From DASQZK01 sp963763215 (lineage in GTDB: Bacteria; Bacteroidota; Bacteroidia; Bacteroidales; GCA-2748055), in contig CAVXNX010000002.1 of NCBI GenBank assembly GCA_963763215.1, positions 248,001-312,000 on the forward strand: DNA of 64,000 nucleotides, given 5' to 3'. Shown in pieces: positions 48,301 through 59,055 of the stretch. The notes beneath the pieces are model-generated. The model ran no database searches. It was not told the origin of the DNA and worked only from the letters and a program-made list of their open reading frames with translations. Numbering within the stretch: position 1 is the first letter of the stretch; the number at the start of each line of letters is the position of its first letter. The position numbers and the translations under genes were made by a program.

Positions 48301-51093
48301 GTTTCACGACCTGGGGAGCCGACAACAATCCTCCCACTGATTCCGGAGAACCTGGGCGTGACGCAAACAACAACCTTCAGCATGAGCCTGGCCTGGGATG
48401 CAGCCACGGATGCGGAAACGGAAGTGTACGGATACAATGTCTATGTCAATGGCGTGAAGGTCAATGAAGCACCGGTCAATGGGACGGAGTACAAAGTCCA
48501 TTCCCTCGATCAAAGCACCGGTTATTCCATCCAGGTCAGCGCCCTCGATGCCTCCCTGAATGAATCGGCTCTCAGCACGGCCGTATCCCAGACGACAAAT
48601 GCCTTTGCCTGGGATGATCCCAATGAGGATGCGTATGTGGGAAAAGCTACCGTTACTTTCGAACCGTTGGCCAAAGCCACCGGATTCGCCATCGAAGGAG
48701 ACTATGGGATGAATTCCATTTTCCTTTCGAACAAGGTGACCTACAATTCCTTTGAAGATCCTTCCTATAAGGACAATGCCACGGCCACCGACCTGGCCAA
48801 TGTCGGGAAATCCAAATCGGGAGGGGTAACATTTTATGCCGAGACGGCCGATGCTTACCAGGGCAGCAAATCTGCCCGGCTCGAAGTCGGACCCGGCGAC
48901 TGGTTCCGCGCCACCGCCGGGATCGTGATGACGCCAAACTACCATTACCTGCTGCGGTTCGCTGCCAAAGCCGGTACCGGGTACCTGGGCAGTCCGGTCA
49001 ATCTGCGTGTTTACCGCGACATTGGCGGAGTGGTAACCGCCTATACCGGTTCGGTGACCCCCACAGCTGACTGGCAGGAATTCGAGATCGAATTTCCGGG
49101 CATCCAGGATGCTTCACAGTCGTGGAATATCGAATTCGGATTTTCCAAACTCGGAGTGGTTTACCTCGATGATATCCAGATGCACGTTAAGGAATGGTAC
49201 AATCCGGGCAGCAAATTCACGAAAGCCGGGATGCAGATCCTCGATGATCTCCAGCCTGCAGGGATCCGCTGGGGAGGCATCGGCGCCAACTCCGAGGATT
49301 TCAACCTCTCCGTGGGAGCCTACCAGAAGAACAAGATGACCTTTGGTGATTTTGCCTACCTGAGTTCCCTTTACGGCGGATATGTTCAGCTTACTGCCGG
49401 GGTCAATTCGGCCACCGACTGGATGAAAAATCCGGCGACCTTCTCCCATTTCATGGAATATATGGCCGGACCTGCCGGGACAACATGGGGTGACGTCAGG
49501 ATCGCCGAAGGCTACACACAGCCCTTCGATCAGACGCTGAACGGTATCATCTTCGAGATGGGTAACGAAGTCTGGGGCTTCTCTGCCCATGGTGCAGACG
49601 CCTTTTCGGATGATTACAGCAATTACGCCTCCTGGGCCAGGAAGATGACCCGCGAGCAGATCAAGGCTTCCAGTTACTTCAATCCCGATAAGATGTTCGT
49701 CAGCTTCAGCGGCCGGAGTCCGGAAGCCAATTATGGTCTTCACCAGAAAATCTTTGCCGGCGATGACGGCGACATGGATATGCTCGATATCAGCGGTTAC
49801 TTCGGCGGCAACCTGAACTACGATGCGGCCATCGATCCGGGTGAATCCCAGCTCGATTACTTTAAGAACTCCTATTCGGTCTTCAAACAGAAACTGAGCG
49901 GTCTGACCAGTATTTATACGGATATGTTCCGGAATATGAGTCGCCGTGTGCCGATGTACATGTATGAAGGGAATATGACCGTTGATTCGTACCACGGTAC
50001 CCTCGGCCAGGCGGTGACCTTCGCCGATTACTATGCCACCACGCTGGAATACGGGGTGACGGTTCCCGATGTGTTCTGCCTGGAAGGCGGTCAGTGGCGT
50101 CTGATCGACAACCAGATCAACCTGAAGAAACGTCCGCTCTACTACATGGTCGAGTATTACAACCATATGGCAGGTAAAGGCGTGGTTCTCAAAACCGATT
50201 TCCAGTCGGTCGACCAGATCTACAACGACAACGGCAATCCCGTTGACCTTCCCGGCATCGGCGTACATGCTTACAACCATGACGACCAGTACGGCGTTGT
50301 TCTCTTCAGCAGGGATTTCGAGCATGACTATACGGTCAGCCTTGATCTTCCTGATGGCATCGGGACGATCACCGACGGGAACATGGTGGTGGTCTCGGGT
50401 GAAACTTTCAATTCCGCGGATGTAACGGTGAACTCATCGGCATTGGCCGTTCAGGACGGTATGCTGATCACCGTTCCGAAATACAGCGCTGTTTTCATCA
50501 CGTTCAAGGCTGCGGCGAAGACCTGGGATCCGATGCCCGGACTTGGCCAGTTCAACTACAAAAAGGTCGAGAACATTGTTCTGACCACCACCGATGGCGG
50601 GACGGTCATCGACACCAATAACGGGCGGAAAAAGCTGACCTACACCATCACTCCGGAAGATGCGTTCTTCCCGGCTGCTGATGTGAAGATCGTTGAAAAT
50701 TCCGCCAATGCTTCACTTTCAACCTCTCTAAACCTGACGGCTGACTCGACCAAAAACGGAACCGTTACGGTCAGGGCCACCGCTAAGGATAATTCAGGTG
50801 TTTACGATGAGATTACCATCACCATCATCAACCAGCATACGCTGGTGGATGATGTGAATAATCCCGGCCTGAAATACTATCCCAATCCGGTCAGCGACTA
50901 TATGATTGTTGAATTTCCAGAGTTCACTCATGCTGAGATGACCATCCGGAATGTTCAGGGATCAGTGGTGCGGAGGACCAGGATGGATGATACCAGGACC
51001 TTAATCAATACCTCTAACCTGGCGCAGGGTGTCTACTTTGTCACCGTGGAATCGTCGGGCAAAACAGAAGTGTTCAGGTTTGTCAAGGAATAA
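45305..51093 (+). CDS. Giant T9SS-secreted multidomain glycoside hydrolase (frameshifted)
   Basis: About 1,930 residues if the frames are joined near 45620, 45900, 46725, 46852, 47205 and 48305. Order: signal peptide (MNNRFTMLTIFLLTFFMAG), a PA14-like domain (GYIVPAETGDYTFYVASDDGSEFWLS), DUF5018/Ig-like and jelly-roll stretches, a second PA14-like domain (GYVIAPVTGDYKFYST), two fibronectin-III domains (VKGYNVYVNGELYNQ and VYGYNVYVNGVKVNE), a carbohydrate-binding-like domain (ARLEVGPGDWFRA), then a clan GH-A-like barrel with IIFEMGNEVWGF (acid/base glutamate after Asn) and VPMYMYEGNM (possible nucleophile). It ends with a bacterial Ig-like domain and a type A T9SS sorting domain, LKYYPNPVSDYMIVEF to FRFVKE. 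The last 933 residues are one intact frame. The barrel resembles GH51/GH39-type arabinofuranosidases, but family and substrate are unproven. Confidence 0.75.
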
Positions 51094-51120
51094 ACCCGGA
51101 CCCACACTGCTTATTTCAGA

Positions 51121-51151
51121 AGGCTGCTTCCCCCGGGAGGCGGCCTTTTTT
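51121..51151 (+). terminator. Rho-independent terminator after the giant gene
   Basis: AGGCTGCTTCCCCCGGGAGG pairs on itself and with CGGCCT to form a GC-rich stem, followed directly by TTTTTT. It lies 28 bases after the stop at 51093. Confidence 0.75.
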
Positions 51152-51344
51152 AAAGTACCTCCAGAGAAGGTTCAGGGGCAGGCAGGAGAGCCCTTTTGTG
51201 TGAACCATACCAGGTGAATCCATGCATTGATCAAAAAAAAGCACGTTTCATAAACACGGGCTAAAAAATTTCGTATATTTTTAATCTCATTTTAAAAGGG
51301 AGGGATAATATCTCCGCTGTGGGTGTTATTCCGGGATATATTTT

Positions 51345-51352
51345 TACATTTG
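51345..51352 (+). promoter_or_regulatory. Bacteroidota -7 promoter box
   Basis: TACATTTG fits TAnnTTTG exactly and lies 22 bases before the ATG at 51375. No clear -33 TTTG was found. The same octamer occurs at 56694-56701 before the second ompH-like gene. Confidence 0.5.
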
Positions 51353-51374
51353 TAATTCAGTTATCAGTAGCTAC

Positions 51375-52155
51375 ATGAATAAATCAAAGGCCCTTATACT
51401 TCTGCTTTTCCTTGTTCTCATCCCTGGTTTAACCCAGGCTCAACGGTGGAAGCTCAGGAGATATGAAGCCATATTCGGTGTTGGCACTTCCAATTTTTTC
51501 GGGGATATCGGGGGGACTTCGGATAAAAACAATTTGTTCGGATTTAAGGATATCCAGCTTCAGTATACCCGGCCGGCCATGGATATCGGGCTTCGGTACA
51601 AGCTGACCGGAAATACGGCCGTCAAATTCAATATGATCTTCGGCATGATTGCGGGAAATGATATCAATTCCCGTAATGACCACCGAAATTTTGCCTTCCG
51701 CTCCACAATTTTTGAGCCCTCTTTCCAGTTTGAGTATTACATATTACCGGAGGCAAGGGGGTATTCGTCGGCAGCCCTGTTCAACCGGAGAGGGATGATC
51801 AATAACTACTCGAAGATCTATATTTACCTTTTCGGCGGTGCCGGTGGAGCATACTTCAATCCCAAGCCACTAATACGGCATTATGAACTTCGTATTAAGA
51901 AGAATTTTAGTAAGTTTGGTGCGGTTTTCCCTGTCGGGGCTCGGACTTAAATATTCGATCGATGCCAAATGGAGCCTTGGTCTTGAATTCGGCAGGAGAT
52001 TTACCACAACGGATTATATTGATGGATATACTTCACAATATTCGAAACATAAAGACACCTACTATTTTGGGATCTTCAGCGCGGTCTATAAAGTCCGGAC
52101 CGACCGCAGTGGCAGGCCAATCCTGCGCAATCCCTATTCGCGGAGGAGGTTCTAA
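51375..52155 (+). CDS. Outer-membrane beta-barrel protein, DUF6089-like (frameshifted)
   Basis: About 260 residues with a frameshift near 51930. Signal peptide MNKSKALILLLFLVLIPGLTQAQ. The mature part alternates strands: YEAIFGVGTSNFFGDIGG, DIGLRYKLTGNTAVKFNM, FEPSFQFEYYIL, IYIYLFGGAGGAYF, and after the break LKYSIDAKWSLGLEFGRR, TTTDYIDGYTSQYS and TYYFGIFSAVYKV. A barrel of this kind occurs just before uppS/bamA in many Bacteroidota. The function is unknown; a link to envelope biogenesis is inferred from position. A TACATTTG box lies just upstream. Confidence 0.75.
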
Positions 52156-52851
52156 ATGCCTCGCTGTTTTCCCGGTCCCTCATCATTCTGATTTTCACAT
52201 TGTTTTTCAGTGGATTGAACCGCATCGATGCCCAGCGTAAAGTCGGATATCGGTTTTTTTGCCGGGACGTCTTATTATATGGGGGATATCAACACCAACC
52301 GGCAGTTCTATGCGCCTTCCATCGCCATTGGACCGATATACCGGTATAATTTCAATCCCCGGACCTCATTGCGATTTTCGGGGATCTACCATCAGCTCCG
52401 GGCCAGTGACCTGGATTTTTCCGATCCTTACAAGCAGGCGCGGGGGGCATCCTTCAACGGAAGCTATCATGGACCTGGCCCTGATGTATGAATTTAATTT
52501 TCTGCCTTACAAAACGGCGGAACGAAAGACGAAATATACCCTTTATATTGCCGGTGGTCCCGGGTATCATATTGTCTTGTCATCACATACCTCCACCGGG
52601 CTCAATCCCGACAATCATTTTACCATCCCGTTTTCCCTCGGGTTTCAAATTCAATGCGGGAAAGCGCCTGAGTGCCGGGTGTTGAGTGGTCGCCGCGGAA
52701 AACCTATAACGACAGGATTGACGGAGTTGAAAATATCGGCACAGAAAACCAGTATCATTTGGTGGGTAACAAAGACTGGTATAACTTTGCAGGGATCTTT
52801 ATCACCTATAAGATATTTAAATACAGGGAAGATTGTCCGACATACGATTAG
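52156..52851 (+). CDS. DUF6089 outer-membrane protein (frameshifted)
   Basis: About 230 residues. It is broken right after the start and again near 52245, 52470, 52655 and 52745. The signal peptide reads in another frame (LFSRSLIILIFTLFFSG). Recognisable DUF6089 blocks are DIGFFAGTSYYMGDIN, SIAIGPIYRYNFNPRTSLR, MYEFNFLPYKT and, in the last frame, NKDWYNFAGIFITYKIFKY with the end REDCPTYD. This makes it the usual neighbour of uppS. It is related in layout to the barrel protein just upstream and may be a diverged paralogue. Confidence 0.75.
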
Positions 52852-52860
52852 AGTTGAGTT

Positions 52861-53609
52861 ATGGCAACAATTAAAAATATAAACAAGGAATAAGTTACCG
52901 CTTCATGTGGCAATTATTATGGATGGTAACGGGAGATGGGCCAGCAGCACGGGAACGAGAGGATCTTCGGCCATCAGAATGGTGTTGTGGCGGTGAGGGA
53001 AACGGTGGAAGCTGCCGCTGAACTGGGTATCGGGTATCTTACCCTGTACGCTTTTTCCACCGAGAACTGGAACCGGCCGCGCGAGGAAATTGATGCCCTG
53101 ATGGCCCTGCTTGTTCAGACCATCCGGAATGAGATGGATACACTCAACAAGAACAATGTTCGCCTGCATGCCATCGGCGACATGAAGAGCCTTCCCGCCA
53201 AAGGTCCATGAAGAACTGCATGAATGCCATCGATGAGACCTGCGGCAAATTCCGGGCTGAACCTCATCCTCGCTCTCAGCTACAGCGGGCGCTGGGAGAT
53301 CCTGGATGCCGTCCGGAAAATCGCGGAAGATATTGCAGAACAATAAAATCTCGGTCAGAAGAGTTATCATGTGACACATTCGTAAACTATTTGCATACGT
53401 CCAATTTTCCCGATCCCGAGCTCCTGATCCGGACCAGCGGTGAATACCGGATGAGCAATTTTCTCCTGTGGCAGATAGCCTATACCGAATTATATTTTAC
53501 CGAAATTCTCTGGCCCGATTTCCGGAAAAATGATTTTTTCGATGCCATCGTCGATTTTCAGAAAAGAGAGCGTCGATTCGGGAAAATCAGTTCGCCAGGT
53601 AAACAGTGA
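52861..53609 (+). CDS. uppS: Isoprenyl (undecaprenyl) diphosphate synthase (frameshifted)
   Basis: About 249 residues with at least four frameshifts (near 52890, 52935, 53205, 53262 and 53345). The cis-prenyltransferase marks are all there in pieces: LHVAIIMDGNGRWA at the start, GHQNGVVAVRETVEAAAELG, YLTLYAFSTENWNRP, ILALSYSGRWEI, and FPDPELLIRTSGEYRMSNFLLWQIAYTELYFTE at the end. It makes the C55 lipid carrier for peptidoglycan and O-antigen synthesis. It precedes bamA as in most Bacteroidota. Confidence 0.88.
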
Positions 53610-53637
53610 ATCCGTTAATTAAGTAAATCATACACAA

Positions 53638-56147
53638 TGATCCGCAGAAATATTCTCCTCCTCTTTGCCATTACCCTCTCAATCATTGCCGGTGCCCAGG
53701 ATGTCGACCTGATCGGATGTTCCGGTGATGGATTATTCATCGCCGAAGGAATACGAGATCGCCGATGTGACCGTCACCGGGAATCGAGTATATCCAGAAG
53801 GAGGCCCTGATCGGCCTGACGGGCCTGACGGTGGGAAACAAGATCACCGTCCCCGGCGATGAGATCACCAAGGTGGTTAAGAAATTGTGGGATCATGGAC
53901 TCTTCTCCGATGTGAAGATCTATGCCACAAAGATTGAAGACGGCAAAATATGGCTCAATATCTACCTGAAGGAACGGCCCCGGATGTCGGGCTTCGTCAT
54001 TCACGGCGTCAGTAAATCGGAATCCGACGATCTGAAGGAAAAGCTCGATGTACGCGTCGGAAGCCAGGTGACGGACGACCTGCTCAACAATATCCGACGG
54101 CTGGTCAAGGATCATTTCGTGGAGAAGGGATTCCTGAATACCACCGTGAGGATCAACAGCAAGACAGGATACCATCCGGGTGAATATGGTCAAGCTGGAT
54201 GTCGATGTGGATAAGAACGACAAGGTCAAGATCGATGATATCGTCTTCCACGGAAACAAGGTCTTCCCCGACAAACGCCTGCGCAGGGCGATGAAAAAAA
54301 CCCACCGTCGCGATATCAATATCTTCAAAGCTTCCAAGCTGGTTAAAGGATGAATATACCGAAGATAAAGAAAAACTGATCGATTTTTATAATGAGAACG
54401 GATACCGCGATGCCCAGATCCTCCGGGATTCCATTTCCGTTGTTTCGGAAAAACGGATCCGGCTCGATATTTTCCTGGAAGAAGGCGACAAGTATTATTT
54501 CGGCGATATCAAGTGGATCGGCAATACCATTTATCCCGGCGAATACCTCTCCCGCGTGCTCGGGATCAAAAAGGGCGATGTCTTCGATCAGAAACTCTTT
54601 GACAAGCGGCTGACCACCGACGAGGATGCCGTAAACTCCCTGTACCTCGATCACGGCTATCTGTTTTACAATTGCGATCCCGTGGAGGTACAGGTCGAAA
54701 ACGACACCATCGACTTCGAGATGAGGATCCGGGAAGGGAAACAGGCCACGATCAACCGGGTGATCATCGAAGGGAATACCAAGACCAACGAGCATGTGGT
54801 CCGCCGCGAATTGCGGACCAAGCCGGGCGATCTTTTCAGTAAGGAAGACATCATCCGGTCGGTGCAGGGAACTGGCGCAGCTTGGGCATTTCGACCCGGA
54901 GCAGATCAATCCCGAACCCATTCCCAACCAGCTCGAGGGAACCGTCGACCTGAAATATTCACTCGTGGAAAAAGCCAATGACCAGCTCGAAGTGTCCGGC
55001 GGATGGGGGATGGGAATGCTCGTGGGAACCATCGGTCTGAGATTCTCCAATTTCTCCATCCGGAATTTCTTCAACTGGAAGATGTGGCGGCCCGTTCCCT
55101 CAGGTGACGGCCAGACGCTGTCGCTCCGGGCGCAGTCGAACGGGAAGTACTACCAGGCCTACAACATGTCGTTTGTCGAACCCTGGTTCGGCGGAAAGAA
55201 ACCGAACTCCTTCTCGGTTTCGCTCTACCACACCATCATGAATAGCTCCTACTACAGCTACTTCGACAAGAACCTGCCGGCCAACGATCAGTATATCAAG
55301 ATTTCAGGGGCATCGGTGGGCCTCGGGAAACGGCTCAAATGGCCCGACGACTTCTTCACCCTTTACAATGAGCTCAGCTACCAGCGCTATAAGCTGAAAG
55401 ATTACGTCGGGTACTTTCATTTTTTCCAACGGGACATCCCATAACCTGAGCTTCACCACCACCTTCGGGCGGAATTCCGTGAGCCAGCCCATCTACCCCC
55501 GTAACGGTTCATCCTTCAGCCTCAGCCTCCAGCTGACTCCTCCCTATTCACTGATCAGCGGAAAGGATTTCAGCCGGCCCGGGATCTCCGATCAGGAGAA
55601 ATACCGCTGGATCGAATACCATAAATGGAAATTCAAGGCCGACTGGTATATGAGTTTGGCAGGGAATTTGGTATTGTACACCCGTGCGCACTTTGGTTAC
55701 CTGGGTTACTATAACAAGGATATCGGACCCTCACCTTTCGAAGGGTTTGACGTCGGTGGCGACGGGCTCACCGGCTACAACCTTTACGGAAGGGAAACCA
55801 TCGGGTTGCGTGGGATATGAGAACGGAAGCCTGACCCCGGTGATCAACGGGAATAAATCCGGGTAACGTTTACAATAAGATACACCATCGAATTGCGGTA
55901 CCCGTTCTCGCTGAATCCGTCGGCAACCATTTTCGGACTTGTGTTCCTGGAAGGAGGAAATGCCTGGTATTCGATCAATGATTTTAACCCCTTCCTGATC
56001 AAACGTTCGGCAGGGGTTGGCCTCAGGGCTTTCCTCCCGATGTTCGGGCTGCTTGGGATCGACTGGGGTTACGGCTTCGACGAAATACCGGGTCAGCCGA
56101 GTGCGAACAAAGGACAGTTCCATTTTACCATCGGACAGCAGTTTTAA
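53638..56147 (+). CDS. bamA: Outer-membrane protein assembly factor BamA (frameshifted)
   Basis: About 836 residues, broken near 53720, 53785, 54185, 54345, 54870, 55435, 55815 and 55865. A signal peptide (NILLLFAITLSIIAGAQ) is followed by POTRA domains, seen in EIADVTVTG, LIGLTGLTVGNKITVPG, DDIVFHGNKVFPDKRLRRAM, FGDIKWIGNTIYP and TINRVIIEGNTKTNEHVVRRELRTKPGD. The barrel shows FVEPWFGGKKPNSFSVSLY, the conserved substrate loop ETIGLRGYENGS and the end GQFHFTIGQQF. It inserts beta-barrel proteins into the outer membrane. It is followed by two Skp/OmpH-like chaperone genes. Confidence 0.9.
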
Positions 56148-56172
56148 TGACTATAACTTAAATTTTAAAACC

Positions 56173-56688
56173 ATGAAAAAGATCCTATTGTCATTCCTTG
56201 TCCTGTTTGTATTCGCCGGCGCCGGCTTCGCCCAGAAATTTGCCTTCGTCGATACGGAATATATCCTGGACAGAATCCCTTCATATAAGGCTGCACAAGA
56301 GCAGATCGACAAACTTTCCAAACAGTACGAACAGGAGATCAGTGATAAATATGCTGAAGTTGAGAAACTTTACAAAAGCTTCCAGAACGAAAAAGTGCTG
56401 ATGACGGAAGAGCAAAGGAATAAAAAGGAGGATGACATCGTCAATCAGGAAAAAGCCATCAAGGACCTTCAGAAGAAATATTTCGGTCCCGAAGGCACCC
56501 TTTTCCAGAAAAGGGAAGAACTGATCAAACCCATCCAGGACGAAGTCTATAAAGCCGTAAAGGAACTGGCTCTCGAAGGCGGGTATGCCGTCATTTTTGA
56601 CACCGCCGCAGGCGCTACAATTCTTTACGAAAACGCCCGCTATAATAAGAGTGACGAAGTATTGCAAAAGTTAGGATATAAGAATTAA
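56173..56688 (+). CDS. OmpH/Skp-family periplasmic chaperone
   Basis: 172 residues, intact. Signal peptide MKKILLSFLVLFVFAGAGFAQ. The mature start KFAFVDTEYILDRIPSYKAAQEQIDKLSKQ is typical of OmpH proteins, followed by a long charged coiled coil (about residues 45-130) and a beta end, GGYAVIFDTAAGATILYENAR. Skp-type trimers hold unfolded outer-membrane proteins for BamA, which is encoded 25 bases upstream. The upstream in-frame codons belong to bamA in another frame, so ATG 56173 is the start. Confidence 0.92.
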   Translation: MKKILLSFLVLFVFAGAGFAQKFAFVDTEYILDRIPSYKAAQEQIDKLSKQYEQEISDKYAEVEKLYKSFQNEKVLMTEEQRNKKEDDIVNQEKAIKDLQKKYFGPEGTLFQKREELIKPIQDEVYKAVKELALEGGYAVIFDTAAGATILYENARYNKSDEVLQKLGYKN

Positions 56689-56693
56689 TTCGT

Positions 56694-56701
56694 TACATTT
56701 G
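56694..56701 (+). promoter_or_regulatory. Bacteroidota -7 promoter box
   Basis: TACATTTG matches TAnnTTTG and lies 26 bases before the ATG at 56728. It overlaps the very end of the intergenic spacer after the first ompH-like gene and suggests that the second can be transcribed separately. Confidence 0.4.
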
Positions 56702-56727
56702 TACAAATTTTTTTTAAAATAGTTATA

Positions 56728-57246
56728 ATGAAAAGATTGGTAAACGTTCTTCTTGTTGTCGGATTTTCTGCTTTCCACAGCGGCTGTGAGTGCCCAGAAT
56801 TACAAATTCGGTCATATTTCCGCACAGGATATTGTCGTTCTGATGCCGGAATACCAGAAAGCAGTCGATAGTCTGAATCAAGGTTAAGGCCAAGTATGAT
56901 GAGCAGACTGAAAAGATGCAGGTGGAGGTAAATAAGAAGTACAACGATCTGGTTGAACAGCAGAATAAACTCGATTCCCTGATACTGGAGAGCATGTACT
57001 CTGAACTGCAGAGCATGCAGGAAAGACTGCAGAGTTTCCAGGCCCAGGCCAACCAGAAACTCCAGGCCCTCCAGGCAAACCTGCTCGGAAGGGGTGATGG
57101 ATAAGCTGGAAGTAGCCATTGCCGGTGTGGCCAAGCAGATGGACCTGATCTATGTCTTCGATATCAGCGGGAGGAATCCCATTTACACCTCCGACAAGAG
57201 TATCGACATCGGCCCGATGGTCAAGGAAAAGTTAGGTATAAAATAA
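56728..57246 (+). CDS. Second OmpH/Skp-family chaperone (frameshifted)
   Basis: About 172 residues with frameshifts near 56775, 56880 and 57100. Pieces: MKRLVNVLLVVGFSAF (signal), SAQNYKFGHISAQDIVVLMPEYQKAVDSLN, VEVNKKYNDLVEQQNKLDSLIL with QSMQERLQSFQAQANQKLQ (coiled coil), and AGVAKQMDLIYVFDISGRNPIY at the end. It is a paralogue of the gene just upstream; the pair after bamA is a standing feature of the phylum. A terminator lies 25 bases after the stop. Confidence 0.85.
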
Positions 57247-57270
57247 CGATCGTTACACAGAAATAAACGG

Positions 57271-57307
57271 AGACCATTTTGTTCACTCAGAATGGTCTTC
57301 TTTTTTG
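57271..57307 (+). terminator. Rho-independent terminator after the ompH pair
   Basis: AGACCATT at 57271-57278 pairs with AATGGTCT at 57291-57298 around a 12-base loop, followed by TCTTTTTT. A possible upstream ATG for murI at 57292 falls inside this hairpin, which favours the ATG at 57316. Confidence 0.8.
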
Positions 57308-57315
57308 ATTTACCC

Positions 57316-58134
57316 ATGATCAGCCCATCATCTGCCATCGGATTGTTTGATTCGGGAGTCGGCGGACTCACCGTGGCTGCTGCCATCAGAACCATACTGC
57401 CCGGAGAGAAAATGATCTACTTCGGCGATACTGCCCACCTGCCCTACGGCGATAAATCGAAGGACACCATTATCCGGTATTCCCTCGATATCACCGATTT
57501 CCTCCTGCAGAAAGACTGCAAGGTCATCCTGATCGCCTGTAATTCGGCTTCCTCAAATGCGTTCAGGAGGTGAAGGAACATGTGGGAGACCGGGCCATCG
57601 TGATGAATGTGATCGATCCTGTTGTGGACCATGTGGCCGGCGACCGGAGTATGAAACATGTCGGCGTCATCGGCACGAAAGCGACCATTGGTTCAGGAAC
57701 ATATCCGGTGAAACTGAGGCGAACTCAATCCCTCGCTCGAAATTTCGGCCATGGCCACGCCACTTTTTGTGCCGATGATCGAAGAAGGGTTCATCTTCGA
57801 TGATATCAGCAATGCCATCATCCGGTCTTACCTTTCCAAACGTGAACTTTACGGAGATCGACTCGCTGATCCTCGGGCTGTACGCATTACCCCATTATCC
57901 GGAACCAGATCAGCCGCTTTTTCAATTTTGAAGTCAATGTAATCGATTCGGCACGGATCGTGGCGGAGGAACTGAAAAAGCTGCTGGCCTCACAGACAGC
58001 TGCTGAACCCTTCCCCAAAAGGATCATGGGAGTTCCACGTCTCCGACCGCACCGAGTATTTCGAGGTGATCGCCCGGATGTTCTTCGGGGAAAAAATTGA
58101 TCTTCAGAAGACCGATATCGGCCGGCTGGTCTAA
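57316..58134 (+). CDS. murI: Glutamate racemase (frameshifted)
   Basis: About 272 residues, broken near 57565, 57715, 57845, 57880 and 58030. It supplies D-glutamate for peptidoglycan. Motifs: SAIGLFDSGVGGLTVAAAI, MIYFGDTAHLPYGDKS, first catalytic cysteine in LIACNSASS, VGVIGTKATIGSG, FVPMIEEGF, second cysteine in LGCTHYP and, at the end, HVSDRTEYFEVIARMF. The start is set at 57316 because the earlier in-frame ATG lies inside the terminator hairpin. Confidence 0.88.
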
Positions 58135-58191
58135 GCACAGGAATGCGGTTGCCTGGCGGGGATGTCCGCGCGAGCCGTTTCGACGCGGAGT

Positions 58192-58713
58192 TCATTGCGG
58201 GTCCTTGTACCACCCGGCATAAAAGAGGTAATTTTCTGCAATTTTTATGATCATTTCACGGGTCTGTTCCGGATCGACCGATTTAACTCTTCTGGCAGGA
58301 ACCCCGGCATAAATGCTTCCCGGCTCAACCACCGTGTTGGTCAGGATCACCGACCCGGCGGCGATGATCGAATTTCTGCCGATCACTGCATGATCGAGGA
58401 TGATCGAACCCATGCCCAGGAGCACATTCTCTTCCACCTTTGCCCCGTGAATGATGACATTGTGCCCCACACTCACATTGTCGCCGATCTCGGTGACGGA
58501 TTTCCCATAAAGGGTATGAATGACCGATCCGTCCTGGATATTCACCCGGTGACCGATCCGGATCGAATTGACATCCCCGCGCAGAACAGTGTTGAACCAC
58601 ACCGAACATTCATCCCCCATCACAACATCTCCAATGATCGTTGCGTTATCAGCAAAGAAACAGTTCTTTCCGAATATTGGGGTGAAACCGCGGACGCTCT
58701 TTATCAGTGCCAT
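58192..58713 (-). CDS. Gamma-carbonic-anhydrase-like hexapeptide-repeat protein
   Basis: 173 residues, intact. A left-handed beta-helix is formed by hexapeptide repeats: NATIIGDVVMGDECSVWFNTVLRGD, IRIGHRVNIQDGSVIH, VTEIGDNVSVGHNVIIHGAKV, IGRNSIIAAGSVI and GSIYAGVPARRVK. Histidines in QDGSVIH and VGHNVIIHG lie where metal is bound in gamma-class carbonic anhydrases (YrdA/PaaY-like). Activity as carbonic anhydrase is uncertain for this subgroup. The gene converges on murI. Confidence 0.88.
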   Translation of the reverse strand: MALIKSVRGFTPIFGKNCFFADNATIIGDVVMGDECSVWFNTVLRGDVNSIRIGHRVNIQDGSVIHTLYGKSVTEIGDNVSVGHNVIIHGAKVEENVLLGMGSIILDHAVIGRNSIIAAGSVILTNTVVEPGSIYAGVPARRVKSVDPEQTREMIIKIAENYLFYAGWYKDPQ

Positions 58714-59055
58714 ATAAATCCTTGTTTTAGAGGAGATAAAGGACGGGCTAAAGCCGGGTCTTTTCTCCCATTTGAATTCGATTCGTGTGAATTAACGAAT
58801 TGTTACAAAAATATAGAATATTTATATATTTAAATTTGTAATTATTAATATGAAAGTGCTAAGTTTGTTATGTTTAAGAAAATGAAAATTATTTAAAACC
58901 TCGATTTTTAAAATGCTTAATTTTGTTGAGGAAGGATGGGTTTTAAGGGAATTGCCGCACTGAATATTTTCACATAAATTCACAAGAATGCATATGAAGA
59001 ATTCCTGATTCCTCATATGCATTTGACATTTTTAACCGATTATTTTTAACCCGTT
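58714..59055. promoter_or_regulatory. AT-rich promoter region before korAB
   Basis: 342 bases without a gene. TAAATTTG at 58831-58838 fits the TAnnTTTG box on the plus strand, 218 bases before korA, which would leave a long untranslated leader. A short palindromic pair CTTCATATGC / GCATATGAAG occurs around 58987-59022. The upstream end also serves the divergent hexapeptide gene. Confidence 0.35.

Noticed and set aside
49114..50325. 403-codon open frame on the minus strand
   Set aside because: It lies fully antisense to the intact, well-conserved hydrolase frame and has no family features; it is a codon-bias shadow.
52861..58134. Programmed ribosomal frameshifting as the reason for broken genes
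   Set aside because: The breaks are numerous, differ in sequence context, go in both directions and hit genes that are never frameshifted in relatives.
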